DNA of 64,000 nt from DASZUK01 sp035547695 (GTDB lineage Bacteria; Actinomycetota; Acidimicrobiia; Acidimicrobiales; RAAP-2), in the NCBI GenBank assembly GCA_035547695.1, contig DASZUK010000062.1:124001-188000 (forward strand), in the 5' to 3' direction. Both the position numbers and the translations under genes were made by a program. Position 1 is the first letter of the stretch. Every line of letters starts with the position of its first letter. The notes below the pieces were generated by a model, which saw only the letters and a program-made list of their open reading frames with translations, searched no databases and was not told the origin of the DNA. Positions 32,049-40,169 of this stretch are shown one piece after another.

Positions 32049-33596
32049 GTGCCGGCCAGTAACGGTTGGGGTGCGCCGACGGTGAACGGGACGGAGCCGA
32101 CGGTGGACAGGACGAAGCCGACGGTGAACGGGACGACGGTGGACAGGACGGAGCCGACGAGCGGCAGCGAGGAGATCGCCCAGGCGGTGGGCCGGGAGTA
32201 CCGCTGGGGGTTCAGCACCGACCTGGAGACCGAGATCGTCGAGCGAGGCCTGTCGGAGGAGATCATCGCCGCCATCTCGGCCAAGAAGGCGGAGCCCGCC
32301 TGGCTGCTCGATTGGCGTCTCGCCGCGTACCGGCAGTGGCGGACCATGGAGGAGCCCTCGTGGCAGAACGTCCGCTACGAGCCGATCGACTACCAGGACA
32401 TCATCTACTTCGCCGCCCCCAAGAAGAAGCCGGGGCTGGCCAGCCTGGACGACGTCGATCCGGAGGTGCGGGCCATGTTCGACAAGCTCGGGATCTCCCT
32501 CGCCGAGCAGGAGCGCCTGAGCGGGGTGGCGATCGACGCCATCGTGGACTCGGTGTCGGTGGCCACCACGTTCCAAGCCCAGCTTGCCGACGTGGGTGTG
32601 GTGTTCTGCTCGTTCTCCGACGCCGTGCGTGACCACCCGGAGCTGGTGCGCCGGTACCTGGGCACGGTCGTCCCGAAGCGGGACAACTTCTTCGCTGCCC
32701 TCAACTCGGCGGTCTTCACCGACGGCTCGTTCTGCTTCGTGCCCAAGGGGGTGCGTTGCCCGATGGAGCTGTCCACGTACTTCCGGATCAACACCGCGGG
32801 GACCGGCCAGTTCGAGCGAACCCTCATCGTGGCCGAAGAGGGCGCATCGGTCAGCTACCTGGAGGGCTGCACGGCCCCGCGCCGGGACGAGCACCAGCTC
32901 CACGCGGCGGTGGTGGAGCTGGTCGCCCTCGACGGCGCGCAGATCAAGTACTCCACGGTGCAGAACTGGTACCCGGGGGACGCAGAGGGCCGGGGCGGGG
33001 TCTACAACTTCGTGACCAAACGGGGCCGGGCCGGCCGCAATGCCCGGATCTCGTGGACCCAGGTCGAGACCGGTTCGGCCATCACCTGGAAGTACCCGAG
33101 CGTCATCCTCCAAGGCGACGGGTCGACGGGCGAGTTCTACTCGGTGGCGCTCACCGCCAACCACCAGCAGGCCGATACCGGGACCAAGATGGTCCACATC
33201 GGTCGGGACACCACGAGCACCGTCGTGTCCAAGACCATCTCGGCCGACCGGGGGCAGAGCACCTACCGGGGCCTGGTCAAGGTGCTGCGCTCGGCCGCCG
33301 GTGCCCGCAACCACACCCGCTGCGACTCGCTGCTCATCGGCGGCGGCTGCGGCGCCCACACCTTCCCCTATGTCGAGGTGAAACAACCCGATGCACAAGT
33401 CGAGCACGAAGCGTCGACTTCCAAGGTCGACGAGGACCAGCTCTTCTACTGCCGCCAGCGAGGCCTCGGCGAAGAGGAGGCGACGGCCATGATCGTGAAC
33501 GGCTTCTGCCGGGAGGTGTTCCGCGAGCTGCCCATGGAGTTCGCGGTCGAAGCCCAGCGCCTGTTGAGCGTGAGCCTGGAAGGCAGCGTCGGCTGA
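32049..33596 (+). CDS. sufB: Fe-S cluster scaffold SufB
   Basis: Protein of 515 residues if started at GTG 32049; the SufB core begins near residue 40 (EEIAQAVGREYRWGFSTD). Signatures are TAGTGQFERTLIVAEEGA, SYLEGCTAPRRDEHQLHAA, and GGGCGAHTFPYVEVKQPDAQ with the C-terminal Cys used for cluster assembly. It builds Fe-S clusters with SufC and SufD. The extra N-terminus is a low-complexity repeat (TVNGTEPTVDRTKPTVNG), making the exact start uncertain; several in-frame GTGs exist. TGATG junction with sufC. Confidence 0.93.
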   Translation: MPASNGWGAPTVNGTEPTVDRTKPTVNGTTVDRTEPTSGSEEIAQAVGREYRWGFSTDLETEIVERGLSEEIIAAISAKKAEPAWLLDWRLAAYRQWRTMEEPSWQNVRYEPIDYQDIIYFAAPKKKPGLASLDDVDPEVRAMFDKLGISLAEQERLSGVAIDAIVDSVSVATTFQAQLADVGVVFCSFSDAVRDHPELVRRYLGTVVPKRDNFFAALNSAVFTDGSFCFVPKGVRCPMELSTYFRINTAGTGQFERTLIVAEEGASVSYLEGCTAPRRDEHQLHAAVVELVALDGAQIKYSTVQNWYPGDAEGRGGVYNFVTKRGRAGRNARISWTQVETGSAITWKYPSVILQGDGSTGEFYSVALTANHQQADTGTKMVHIGRDTTSTVVSKTISADRGQSTYRGLVKVLRSAAGARNHTRCDSLLIGGGCGAHTFPYVEVKQPDAQVEHEASTSKVDEDQLFYCRQRGLGEEEATAMIVNGFCREVFRELPMEFAVEAQRLLSVSLEGSVG

Positions 33597-34363
33597 TGCT
33601 CACGATCACCGACCTGCATGCCGCGGTGGGGGAGCGACAGATCCTGCACGGCGTCGACCTCGAAGTGGGCCCCGGTGAGGTGCACGCCATCATGGGGCCA
33701 AACGGGTCCGGGAAGTCCACCCTGGCGCATGTCCTGGCCGGCCGGGACGGCTACCAGGTCACCGGCGCCGCCGCCTTCGACGGCCAGGACCTCCTCGGCC
33801 TCATGCCCGAGGAACGGGCCGCCCTCGGGGTGTTCCTGGCCTTCCAGTACCCGACCGAGATCCCCGGTGTCGGCAACCTCTACTTCCTGCGGGCCGCCTG
33901 CAACGCCATCCGCCGCCAGCGCGGCCAGGAGGAGGTCGGCGCAGCCGAGTTCCTGGCCCTGGCCGAGGAGAAGATGGCCCTGGTCGGCATGGACCGCTCG
34001 TTCATGAGCCGCTCGGTCAACGAGGGGTTCTCCGGCGGAGAGAAGAAACGCAACGAGATCCTCCAGATGGCCCTGTTGGAACCCAGGCTGGCCATCTTGG
34101 ACGAGACCGACTCGGGCCTGGACATCGACGCGCTGCGCGTCGTGGCCGGCGGGGTCAACGCCCTGCGCAGCGCGGAGCGGGCAACGGTCGTCATCACCCA
34201 CCACCAACGACTCCTCCAGTACCTCGTGCCCGACCACGTGCACGTCATGGCCGGCGGCCGCCTCGTCCGTTCCGGCGGTCCCGAGCTCGCCGCCGAACTG
34301 GAGCGAGACGGCTACGCCGGCCTCGGTGGAGCCCACGACGTCCCGGTGGGCTCCTCGTCATGA
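33596..34363 (+). CDS. sufC: Fe-S assembly ATPase SufC
   Basis: Protein of 255 residues. Walker A is MGPNGSGKSTLAHVLAG, Q-loop FLAFQYPTEIPGV, SufC-type signature GFSGGEKKRNEILQMALLEP, Walker B LAILDETDSGLDIDAL, H-loop VITHHQRLL. It powers the SufBCD complex. Overlaps sufB by one base and sufD by four. Confidence 0.95.
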   Translation: MLTITDLHAAVGERQILHGVDLEVGPGEVHAIMGPNGSGKSTLAHVLAGRDGYQVTGAAAFDGQDLLGLMPEERAALGVFLAFQYPTEIPGVGNLYFLRAACNAIRRQRGQEEVGAAEFLALAEEKMALVGMDRSFMSRSVNEGFSGGEKKRNEILQMALLEPRLAILDETDSGLDIDALRVVAGGVNALRSAERATVVITHHQRLLQYLVPDHVHVMAGGRLVRSGGPELAAELERDGYAGLGGAHDVPVGSSS

Positions 34364-35739
34364 CCCTCACCCTCGGCCTCGGCGACGAACTGGTGCAACT
34401 GGCCCGCAAGGCCGTCGAGGACGCCACGGCGGTCGATCACGCCGGGCCGGCCGACCCGACGACGGCCGGCCGGCGGCGGGCAGCGCTGTCCTGGCTGGAG
34501 ACCCACCGGTTCCCCACCCGCAAGGACGAGGACTGGCGGTACCTGCCGCTCGCCTCCATCCTCGCCGCCGTTCCCGGACTGCCCGGGCTACCCGGACTGC
34601 CCGGACTGCCCGGACTGCCCGGACTGCCGGGGCTACCCGGACTGCCGGGACCGGCGGCCGAAGCGGGCCGGGTGGTCGGTTGGGACACGCTGGCACCGGA
34701 CCTGGGCGGCCCGACGTTGGTCTTCGCCAACGGTCGCCTCGTGCCGGAGGGGTCACGCGTGGCGAGCCTTCCGGAGGGCATGTCCGTCGCCGTTGGCGAC
34801 GGCCCGGCCGGGGACGGTGACGTCGGCGACTACCAGCACGCGTTCGAGGCGCTCAACGCCGCCCTGGCCGGCGACGAGATCACCCTCCGGGTGGAGCCCG
34901 GCGCGGTGGTCGACGCACCGGTCCATCTGGTGTACGTGTCCGCTCCCGACGACGGCCAGCCGGTCCTGGCCAGTCCTCGCACCCGGCTGGTCGCCGGGCA
35001 GGGGTGCCGGGTCCACCTGGTCGAGACCTTCGTCGGCGTCGCCGGGGGGTCCGGGTTCACCAACGCCGTCACCACCGTCCACTGCGAGGAGGGCGCCCAC
35101 GTCGAGCTCGATCGCCTGCAGGACGAGGCCGCCGGCTGCCGGCACCTTTCGCTGCTCGCCGCCCACCTGTCCCGGCACAGCCGGCTCCGGGCCCGCTCGG
35201 TGGCGCTCGGGGCGGCGATCGGCCGTCACGAGGTCCGGGTCCGCCTGGCCGGCAACGACGCACAGGTCGAGCTGGACGGCCTGTACCTGACGAGGGGCGA
35301 GCAGCACCACGACCATCCGATCCTGGTCGAGCACCTGGCCCCGAGGACGCGGAGCCGCCAGCGGTACCAAGGGGTGGCCGACGACGAGGGCCACGGCGTC
35401 TTCAATGGCCGGGTCGTCGTCCACCCCGGTGCTCGAGGCGCCGACGCCGAACAGGTCAACCGCAACCTGCTCCTCTCCGAGCGGGCCGAGATCGACACCC
35501 GACCCCGCCTGGAGATCTTCGACGACGACGTGCGCTGCACCCACGGCGCCACCGTCGGCCGCCTTGACGAGGCCGCCCTGTACTACCTGCGGTCCCGCGG
35601 CATCCCGCTCCGACCGGCCCGCGCGCTGCTCATCCACGCCGCCGTCGACCAGGCAGTGCAGCGCGTCCGCTCGACCGCGCTCCACGCCGACGTCGCCCGG
35701 CGGGTGGCGGCCTCGATCGACGCCCTGGACGTCCCATGA
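34360..35739 (+). CDS. sufD: Fe-S assembly protein SufD with a collagen-like insertion
   Basis: Protein of 459 residues. The SufB/SufD beta-helix is recognisable from EGAHVELDRLQDEAAGCRHL, LYLTRGEQHHDHPILVEHL and GVFNGRVVVHPGARGADAEQ to LYYLRSRGIPLRPARALL. After a normal N-terminal helix (SWLETHRFPTRKDEDWRYLPL, shortened here) the protein has an in-frame run of eight Gly-Leu-Pro triplets around residues 73-97. ATG overlaps sufC; the stop overlaps sufT. Confidence 0.93.
   Translation: MTLTLGLGDELVQLARKAVEDATAVDHAGPADPTTAGRRRAALSWLETHRFPTRKDEDWRYLPLASILAAVPGLPGLPGLPGLPGLPGLPGLPGLPGPAAEAGRVVGWDTLAPDLGGPTLVFANGRLVPEGSRVASLPEGMSVAVGDGPAGDGDVGDYQHAFEALNAALAGDEITLRVEPGAVVDAPVHLVYVSAPDDGQPVLASPRTRLVAGQGCRVHLVETFVGVAGGSGFTNAVTTVHCEEGAHVELDRLQDEAAGCRHLSLLAAHLSRHSRLRARSVALGAAIGRHEVRVRLAGNDAQVELDGLYLTRGEQHHDHPILVEHLAPRTRSRQRYQGVADDEGHGVFNGRVVVHPGARGADAEQVNRNLLLSERAEIDTRPRLEIFDDDVRCTHGATVGRLDEAALYYLRSRGIPLRPARALLIHAAVDQAVQRVRSTALHADVARRVAASIDALDVP
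34575..34650. repeat. 9-bp tandem repeat encoding (Gly-Leu-Pro)n in sufD
   Basis: GGACTGCCC and close variants repeated about eight times in frame. The length can change by whole triplets without breaking the gene. Confidence 0.9.
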
Positions 35740-36293
35740 GCGGCCGGGGCGCCAGCCACCCTCTCGTTCTCCGGCGGGACTGCCCGGCCGTCCTCGTCCC
35801 CTCCGGCGAACGGGTGGTGCTCCAGGCGGGGGACCTGGTCGTCCTGCTCCAGGACCGGGGCGGGGCGGTGACGGTGCGGACCGAGCCGGGGTATTTGGCC
35901 CGGATCGCCGCCGACCACCTCGACGCCCTCGGGCTGGACGCAGAGCCCGAGCCGGCCCCGGCGGCACCGCCGGGCGCGGCGTTCGAGGTCGCTCAGGTCC
36001 TCGAGCGGCTCCGCGGCGTCTTCGACCCCGAGATCCCCGTCAACGTCGTCGACCTCGGACTGATCTACCACCTCGACGCCCAGCCGCTGCCCGGCGGGGG
36101 CCACCGGGTCGAGATCGCCATGTCCATGACCGCCCCCGGCTGCGGCATGGGGGAGGTCCTGCGAGAGGAGGCCCGCATGCGCGTCGAATCGCTCCCCGGC
36201 GTCGCCGAGGTGACCGTCGACCTGGTGTGGGATCCCCCCTGGACCATCGACCGCATGACGGAGGCCGCCCGACTCGAGCTGGGGTTGCTGTGA
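35736..36293 (+). CDS. SufT-type Fe-S maturation protein (DUF59/MIP18 domain)
   Basis: Protein of 185 residues. C-terminal DUF59 domain: LRGVFDPEIPVNVVDLGLIY, SMTAPGCGMGEVL (conserved Cys) and VEVDLVWDPPWTIDRM-like ending (here VTVDLVWDPPWTIDRM). The N-terminal half is a SufT-type extension. The family helps mature Fe-S proteins. Overlaps sufD by four bases. The stop lies in a 15-bp repeat. No SufS or SufU follows, so sulfur supply must be encoded elsewhere. Confidence 0.87.
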   Translation: MSGRGASHPLVLRRDCPAVLVPSGERVVLQAGDLVVLLQDRGGAVTVRTEPGYLARIAADHLDALGLDAEPEPAPAAPPGAAFEVAQVLERLRGVFDPEIPVNVVDLGLIYHLDAQPLPGGGHRVEIAMSMTAPGCGMGEVLREEARMRVESLPGVAEVTVDLVWDPPWTIDRMTEAARLELGLL

Positions 36294-36325
36294 CTCGGGT
36301 TGCTGTGACTCGGGTTGCTGTGGCT
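36281..36325. repeat. 3 x 15-bp repeat over the sufT stop
   Basis: GGGGTTGCTGTGACT, CGGGTTGCTGTGACT, CGGGTTGCTGTGGCT. The first unit holds the sufT TGA (36291-36293); a TGA recurs in the next unit. Confidence 0.9.
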
Positions 36326-36378
36326 CGGGTTGTCGCGGACAGGGCGAGGGAGCCGGCCGAGCCGAGAGGAGACCACCG

Positions 36379-36612
36379 GTGAGGGTATGGATCGACCAGG
36401 ACCTGTGCACCGGCGACGGGCTGTGCGAGGAGATCTGCCCGGCGGTCTTCACCCTGCTCGACGACGGCCTGGCCTACGTGAAGGAAGGCGACCGGGTGTT
36501 GAACGACCCCGGTGGCGCCCAAGGTCGAGCGCTGGTGCCCACGGAACTGGAGGACGTGGTCAGGGAGGCCGCCGAGGAGTGCCCTGGGGAGTGCATCTTC
36601 ATCGAGGAGTGA
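36379..36612 (+). CDS. small ferredoxin with Asp at one ligand position
   Basis: Protein of 77 residues. Ligand pattern Cys10-x2-Asp13-x2-Cys16-x3-Cys20-Pro and Cys68-Pro. This is a single-cluster ferredoxin in which Asp replaces the second Cys. Such proteins hold [3Fe-4S], or [4Fe-4S] with Asp ligation. GTG start with GAGAGGAG upstream. End of the suf transcript, an electron donor or early client of the Suf system by inference. Confidence 0.88.
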   Translation: MRVWIDQDLCTGDGLCEEICPAVFTLLDDGLAYVKEGDRVLNDPGGAQGRALVPTELEDVVREAAEECPGECIFIEE

Positions 36613-36630
36613 CGTCCGGGTTGCCGACGG

Positions 36631-37011
36631 TCAGGCGTGGCCGGCTCGGCGCGCCAACAGGTCAGCCAGGACCGTGGCTTCGCTGATGTCGGCCCGCCGG
36701 GCCGCCGTGAGCAGCGTCAGGTCACCGTCGGCGGCCAACGCCCGCAGATGCGCCAGGGCGTCGGCCCGGTCCGGTTCGCGCAGCTCTTGGCGGTAGCGGC
36801 GGGCGAACTCGGCGAAGCGGTCGGGGTCGTGGCCGTACCAGCGGCGCAGCTCGTTCGACGGCGCCACCTCCCGGCACCACTCGTCAAGGTCGGCCCGGGC
36901 CTTGCTCAGCCCTCTCGGCCACAGCCGGTCCACCAGCACTCGGGTGCCGCGGGGCGGGTCCGGGTCGTCGTACACCCGGCACACCCGCACCGACGGCTTC
37001 CGGGGCGTCAC
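36631..37011 (-). CDS. DUF488 family protein
   Basis: Protein of 126 residues, YeaO-like. Features are VYDDPDPPRGTRVLVDRLWPRG, the charged LRRWYGHDPDRFAEFARRY and LTLLTAARRADISEATVL. Function unknown; often found with globins and stress genes. GTG overlaps the stop of the truncated hemoglobin gene (GTGA), so both form one transcript under operator copy 3. Confidence 0.82.
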   Translation of the reverse strand: MTPRKPSVRVCRVYDDPDPPRGTRVLVDRLWPRGLSKARADLDEWCREVAPSNELRRWYGHDPDRFAEFARRYRQELREPDRADALAHLRALAADGDLTLLTAARRADISEATVLADLLARRAGHA

Positions 37012-37439
37012 CCCGGCACCCCGCCACTCGCCACGACCACGTCACCCACCAGTTGGTGGGCGTGCACCTGGGCCACCTTGCGCGCCAGGCCGAGCGCCTG
37101 GTCGGCCTTGGGTCCCTGCCAGCCGTCCTCCAGCGTCTGGGCGAAGAGGGTGAGCCACCGCTCGAAATGCTCGACCGTGAACGGCCGACGAGCATGGACG
37201 AGGGCATGTGCCCGGAAGGGGTTCCCCTGGTAGCCGGGGATCCCGAACAGCGCCCGACACCAGAACGCCGTGAGCTTGACCAGATGCTCAGGCCAGTCGA
37301 CCCTGGCGACCTCGTTGAACATCGGGCCCAGCAGGTCGTCCACGTCGACCTTGGCATAGAAGCACCGGACCAGTTCGGCCACCTCGCCCGGATCGTCCAG
37401 GTCCCGTGCCGGCCGCCGGCGGTCAAGGTCACCGTCCAT
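37008..37439 (-). CDS. group III truncated hemoglobin, copy 2
   Basis: Protein of 143 residues from ATG 37439, where GGAGG lies five bases upstream. Globin features are VAELVRCFYAKVDVDDLLGP, EVARVDWPEHLVKLTAFW, FGIPGYQGNPFRAHALVHA, and the proximal-His region FTVEHFERWLTLFAQ. The frame stays open to a TTG at 37472, but that codon lies at the predicted transcript start. Paralogue of the globin at 29.7 kb, again behind the palindromic operator. Binds O2/NO by family. Confidence 0.88.
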   Translation of the reverse strand: MDGDLDRRRPARDLDDPGEVAELVRCFYAKVDVDDLLGPMFNEVARVDWPEHLVKLTAFWCRALFGIPGYQGNPFRAHALVHARRPFTVEHFERWLTLFAQTLEDGWQGPKADQALGLARKVAQVHAHQLVGDVVVASGGVPG

Positions 37440-37475
37440 CCACTCCTCCAAGAGCTCGACAGTCCTCGCCAACCC

Positions 37476-37502
37476 ATATTACTCTAGGCACAGGTAGAAA
37501 AA
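37476..37502. promoter_or_regulatory. palindromic operator, copy 3 (globin / DUF3565-DUF1971 divergent promoter)
   Basis: ATTACTCTAGGCACAGGTAGAAAA, aligning with copies 1 and 2; the right half is weaker. TAATAT (minus strand, 37476-37481) is a -10 candidate for the globin gene and overlaps the site. Confidence 0.7.
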
Positions 37503-37527
37503 AAATGACGGGAGCCAGAGAGGGCTG

Positions 37528-38211
37528 ATGGAGCGGACGATCACCGGCTACCACCTGGACGACGAGGGGGACTGGGTGGCCGAGCTCGTCTGCGGCCACA
37601 ACCAGCACGTGCGGCACCGGCCCCCGTTCCAGATGCGGCCGTGGGTGCTCGACGCCGCCGGCCGGTCGGCGCGTCGGGGATCACCCCTCGACTGCCCGCT
37701 CTGCGATCGAGCCGAGCTGCCCGACGATCTCCGCTTCGTGCGGTCCACCCCGGTGTGGGACGAACGCACCCTGCCCAACGCGCTCCGTCACGCCCATCGG
37801 GTGGCGGGCGGCACGTGGGGACGGATCACGGTCCACCAGGGCCGGCTGCGCTTTCGAGCCCAGACCCACCCACCGCTGGACGTCGTCATCGAGGCCGGCA
37901 CGACGCAGGCCATCCCGCCTGACGTCGAGCACGACGTGGCCCCCCTCGGAACGGTCCGGATGTCGGTGGACTTCCTGGCCGTGGACAGGGAGCACGCCGT
38001 GGACAGGGAGCACATTGTGCCTGTGACCCCCGTTCCCGGCCCAACCCCCGTTCCCGGCCCGACCGCCGTTCCCGGCCCGACCGCCGTTCCCGGCCCGACC
38101 CCCGTTCCCGGCCCGACCGACGAGCCCGGCGCGACCGACGAGGGCGGTGACCCCGCCTGCTGGGCCCACTTCGTGGACGAGGAATCCGGGACGATCGAGG
38201 AACGGCCGTGA
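37528..38211 (+). CDS. DUF3565-DUF1971 fusion protein (YeaR-like)
   Basis: Protein of 227 residues. Residues 1-65 match DUF3565: ITGYHLDDEGDWVAELVCGH, QHVRHRPPFQMRPW and LDCPLC. Residues 66-150 match the cupin-like DUF1971: FVRSTPVWDERTLPNALR, HAHRVAGGTWGRITVHQGRL, TTQAIPPDVEHDVAPLGTVR. The tail is a Val-Pro-Gly-Pro-Thr repeat. E. coli YeaR (DUF1971) is induced by nitrate/NO, so this gene fits a nitrosative-stress role. It is divergent from a truncated globin across operator copy 3. Confidence 0.82.
   Translation: MERTITGYHLDDEGDWVAELVCGHNQHVRHRPPFQMRPWVLDAAGRSARRGSPLDCPLCDRAELPDDLRFVRSTPVWDERTLPNALRHAHRVAGGTWGRITVHQGRLRFRAQTHPPLDVVIEAGTTQAIPPDVEHDVAPLGTVRMSVDFLAVDREHAVDREHIVPVTPVPGPTPVPGPTAVPGPTAVPGPTPVPGPTDEPGATDEGGDPACWAHFVDEESGTIEERP
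38032..38119. repeat. 18-bp repeat encoding VPGPTx in the DUF1971 protein tail
   Basis: GTTCCCGGCCCGACCGCC-like units, about five copies, in frame. Confidence 0.85.
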
Positions 38212-38213
38212 CC

Positions 38214-38274
38214 ACTGATCGGCGTGCCACCGATCGGCCCGCCACCGATCGGCCCGCCGGCGATTCGGCCCGCC
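38214..38274. repeat. 15-bp tandem repeat after the DUF3565-DUF1971 gene
   Basis: ACCGATCGGCCCGCC in four slightly varied copies between two convergent genes. Confidence 0.85.
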
Positions 38275-38301
38275 GGCGGAGGAGCTACCTCAGGCGCGTG
38301 A

Positions 38302-39186
38302 TCATCCGGCGCCGCCCCCGGCGGCCCGGCGAGCCGTCAGGAGCAGGTACTCCCAGTCCATGACGGTCGTGTCGGTGCCGCGGTCGTGACGCCGGGCCAG
38401 GTCGCTCAGGTCCCGGTCGAGCGCCGCGACCCGATGGGGCTGCTCGGCGAGGCCCCGGTAGGCGGCCACGGTCGGCCCGTAGTTGGCCTTGAAGTAGTCC
38501 CGAAACGCGTCAGGCGTCTCGAACCGGTCCACCGTGACCATCCGTCGGGACGCCGCCGTCTCGGTCACCCGGTGGCCGAACAACGCCCGGACGTAGTCCT
38601 CGTCGCCCCACAGCGGTGGCGGCTGGGCGCCGGCCGGCGGGGGTGGCGAGTACGGCCTCATGGTCGAGAACATCTGGCCGACGAAACCGTCGGGGGTCCA
38701 GTTCACGAGGCCGATCGTGCCCCCCGGCCGGCACACCCGCAGCAGCTCTTCGGCGCTGGCCTGGTGGTCCGGGGCGAACATGACCCCCACGCAGGACAGC
38801 ACGACGTCGAAGGAGCCGTCGGCGAAGGGCAGTGCCTCGGCGTCACCTTCCCGCCAGGAGATCTCGGCTCCTTGCGCCGCGGCGATGCGCCGGCCGACGT
38901 CGAGCAGCGCCGGGGTGAGGTCACAGGCGGTGACGATCGCCCCCTGTCGCGCCGCGGGGATGGCCGCGTTGCCCGACCCGCAGGCCACGTCGAGCACGGT
39001 GTGGCCCGGCTGGACACCGCAGGCGTCCACCAGGACGGCGCCCAGGTCGGGGATGACGTCGGCGGCCACCGCCGGGTAGTCACCCAGCGTCCACATCGTC
39101 CGATGCCGGGCCTTGACCTCGGTGACGGCGGGGTCGTGCCCGGTCATGTCCCCGGTCATGTCCCCGGTCATGCCATTGCGCCCCAT
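38302..39186 (-). CDS. class I SAM-dependent methyltransferase
   Basis: Protein of 294 residues. Motif I is TVLDVACGSGNAAIPAA, then VTACDLTPALLDVGRR, GDAEALPFADGSFDVVLSCV and LLRVCRPGGTIGLVNWTPDG. UbiE/COQ5-like layout, substrate unknown. The N-terminus MTGDMTGDMTG comes from a 12-bp repeat that offers several start codons, so the true start may be one of three ATGs between 39153 and 39186. Divergent from an HxlR regulator, its probable controller. Confidence 0.83.
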   Translation of the reverse strand: MGRNGMTGDMTGDMTGHDPAVTEVKARHRTMWTLGDYPAVAADVIPDLGAVLVDACGVQPGHTVLDVACGSGNAAIPAARQGAIVTACDLTPALLDVGRRIAAAQGAEISWREGDAEALPFADGSFDVVLSCVGVMFAPDHQASAEELLRVCRPGGTIGLVNWTPDGFVGQMFSTMRPYSPPPPAGAQPPPLWGDEDYVRALFGHRVTETAASRRMVTVDRFETPDAFRDYFKANYGPTVAAYRGLAEQPHRVAALDRDLSDLARRHDRGTDTTVMDWEYLLLTARRAAGGGAG

Positions 39187-39257
39187 GAGGCCATTGTCGG
39201 AGGGTGCCCGATGCCGAACAAGTACAGAAACTGAAGCGTTCGGTACGATGTGCCGCC

Positions 39258-39935
39258 ATGGAGGGGTACGGTCAGTTCTGCCCGGTGTCCAAAGCGGCCG
39301 AGGTGATCTGCCAGCGCTGGACCCCGCTCATCCTGCGCGAGCTGCTCGTCGGCAGCACCCGGTTCAACGAGATCCGCCGTGGCGTGCCCACCTGCTCGCC
39401 GGCTCTGCTGTCCAAACGCCTGAAAGAGCTCGAACGAGCCCGGGTCGTCGAGCGCGACGCCTCCGCCAACGGCGTCTCCTACCGCTTGACGGAGGCCGGT
39501 CGGGAGCTCCTGCCCGTCGTCCTCGGGCTCGGCCAATGGGGGCAGCGCTGGGCCCGCACCGACTATGGGCCCGGCGAGCTCGACCCCGGCCTGCTCCTCT
39601 GGGACGTCCGCCGCCACCTCCGTCCCGGTGGGCTCGGCACGCGGCCGGTGACCATCCAGTTCGTCTTCCCCTCCCTTGCCGCGAAGCGCCGCTTCTACTG
39701 GGTGGTCGTCGACGCCCACGACGTCGACCTGTGCCTCACCGACCCGGGTAGGCAGGTCGACGCGACCGTCGAGGCCGACCTGCGGACGCTCACCCAGATC
39801 TGGATGGGCGACGCCCGCTTTGCCGACGCCGTCGCCGACGGCCGCATCGTGCTGCGCGGCCCGACGCGCCTGACCCGCCGCATCCCGGCCTGGTTCGGCC
39901 AACATCCGCAGTTCGCCCAGGTGCGGCCGGCCTGA
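39258..39935 (+). CDS. HxlR family transcriptional regulator with C-terminal domain
   Basis: Protein of 225 residues from ATG 39258. The N-terminal winged HTH is typical HxlR: CPVSKAAEVICQRWTPLILR, STRFNEIRRGVPTCSPALLS, LKELERARVVER. The C-terminal ~110 residues resemble a small ligand-binding (SCP2-like) domain. A TACGAT -10 box at 39244-39249 lies only 8 bases before this ATG, suggesting a nearly leaderless mRNA; an upstream in-frame ATG at 39204 is less likely. Confidence 0.83.
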   Translation: MEGYGQFCPVSKAAEVICQRWTPLILRELLVGSTRFNEIRRGVPTCSPALLSKRLKELERARVVERDASANGVSYRLTEAGRELLPVVLGLGQWGQRWARTDYGPGELDPGLLLWDVRRHLRPGGLGTRPVTIQFVFPSLAAKRRFYWVVVDAHDVDLCLTDPGRQVDATVEADLRTLTQIWMGDARFADAVADGRIVLRGPTRLTRRIPAWFGQHPQFAQVRPA

Positions 39936-40169
39936 AAGCCATCGCACAGGCGCCGCCGCCCGGGTCCATGAGGGTCTTGAAGATGTCCGGGATCAGCGCA
40001 ATAGTCTGATCGTGGCCCGGCGGAGTCCCCCTCGATGTGGCGCAGGCGCTGCGCCGTCACGGTGTGGTCACGGCGTGGTCACGGTGTACAGGGTCACGCC
40101 ACGGCGATGCGCAGGTCGGGCCACGGCGAACGGCGGTACTGCGGACGGGAGCGAGGGAGGAGCACTTCG

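Noticed and set aside
37440..37472. TTG start for truncated hemoglobin copy 2
   Set aside because: It falls at the expected transcription start near the operator, while ATG 37439 has a good GGAGG site.
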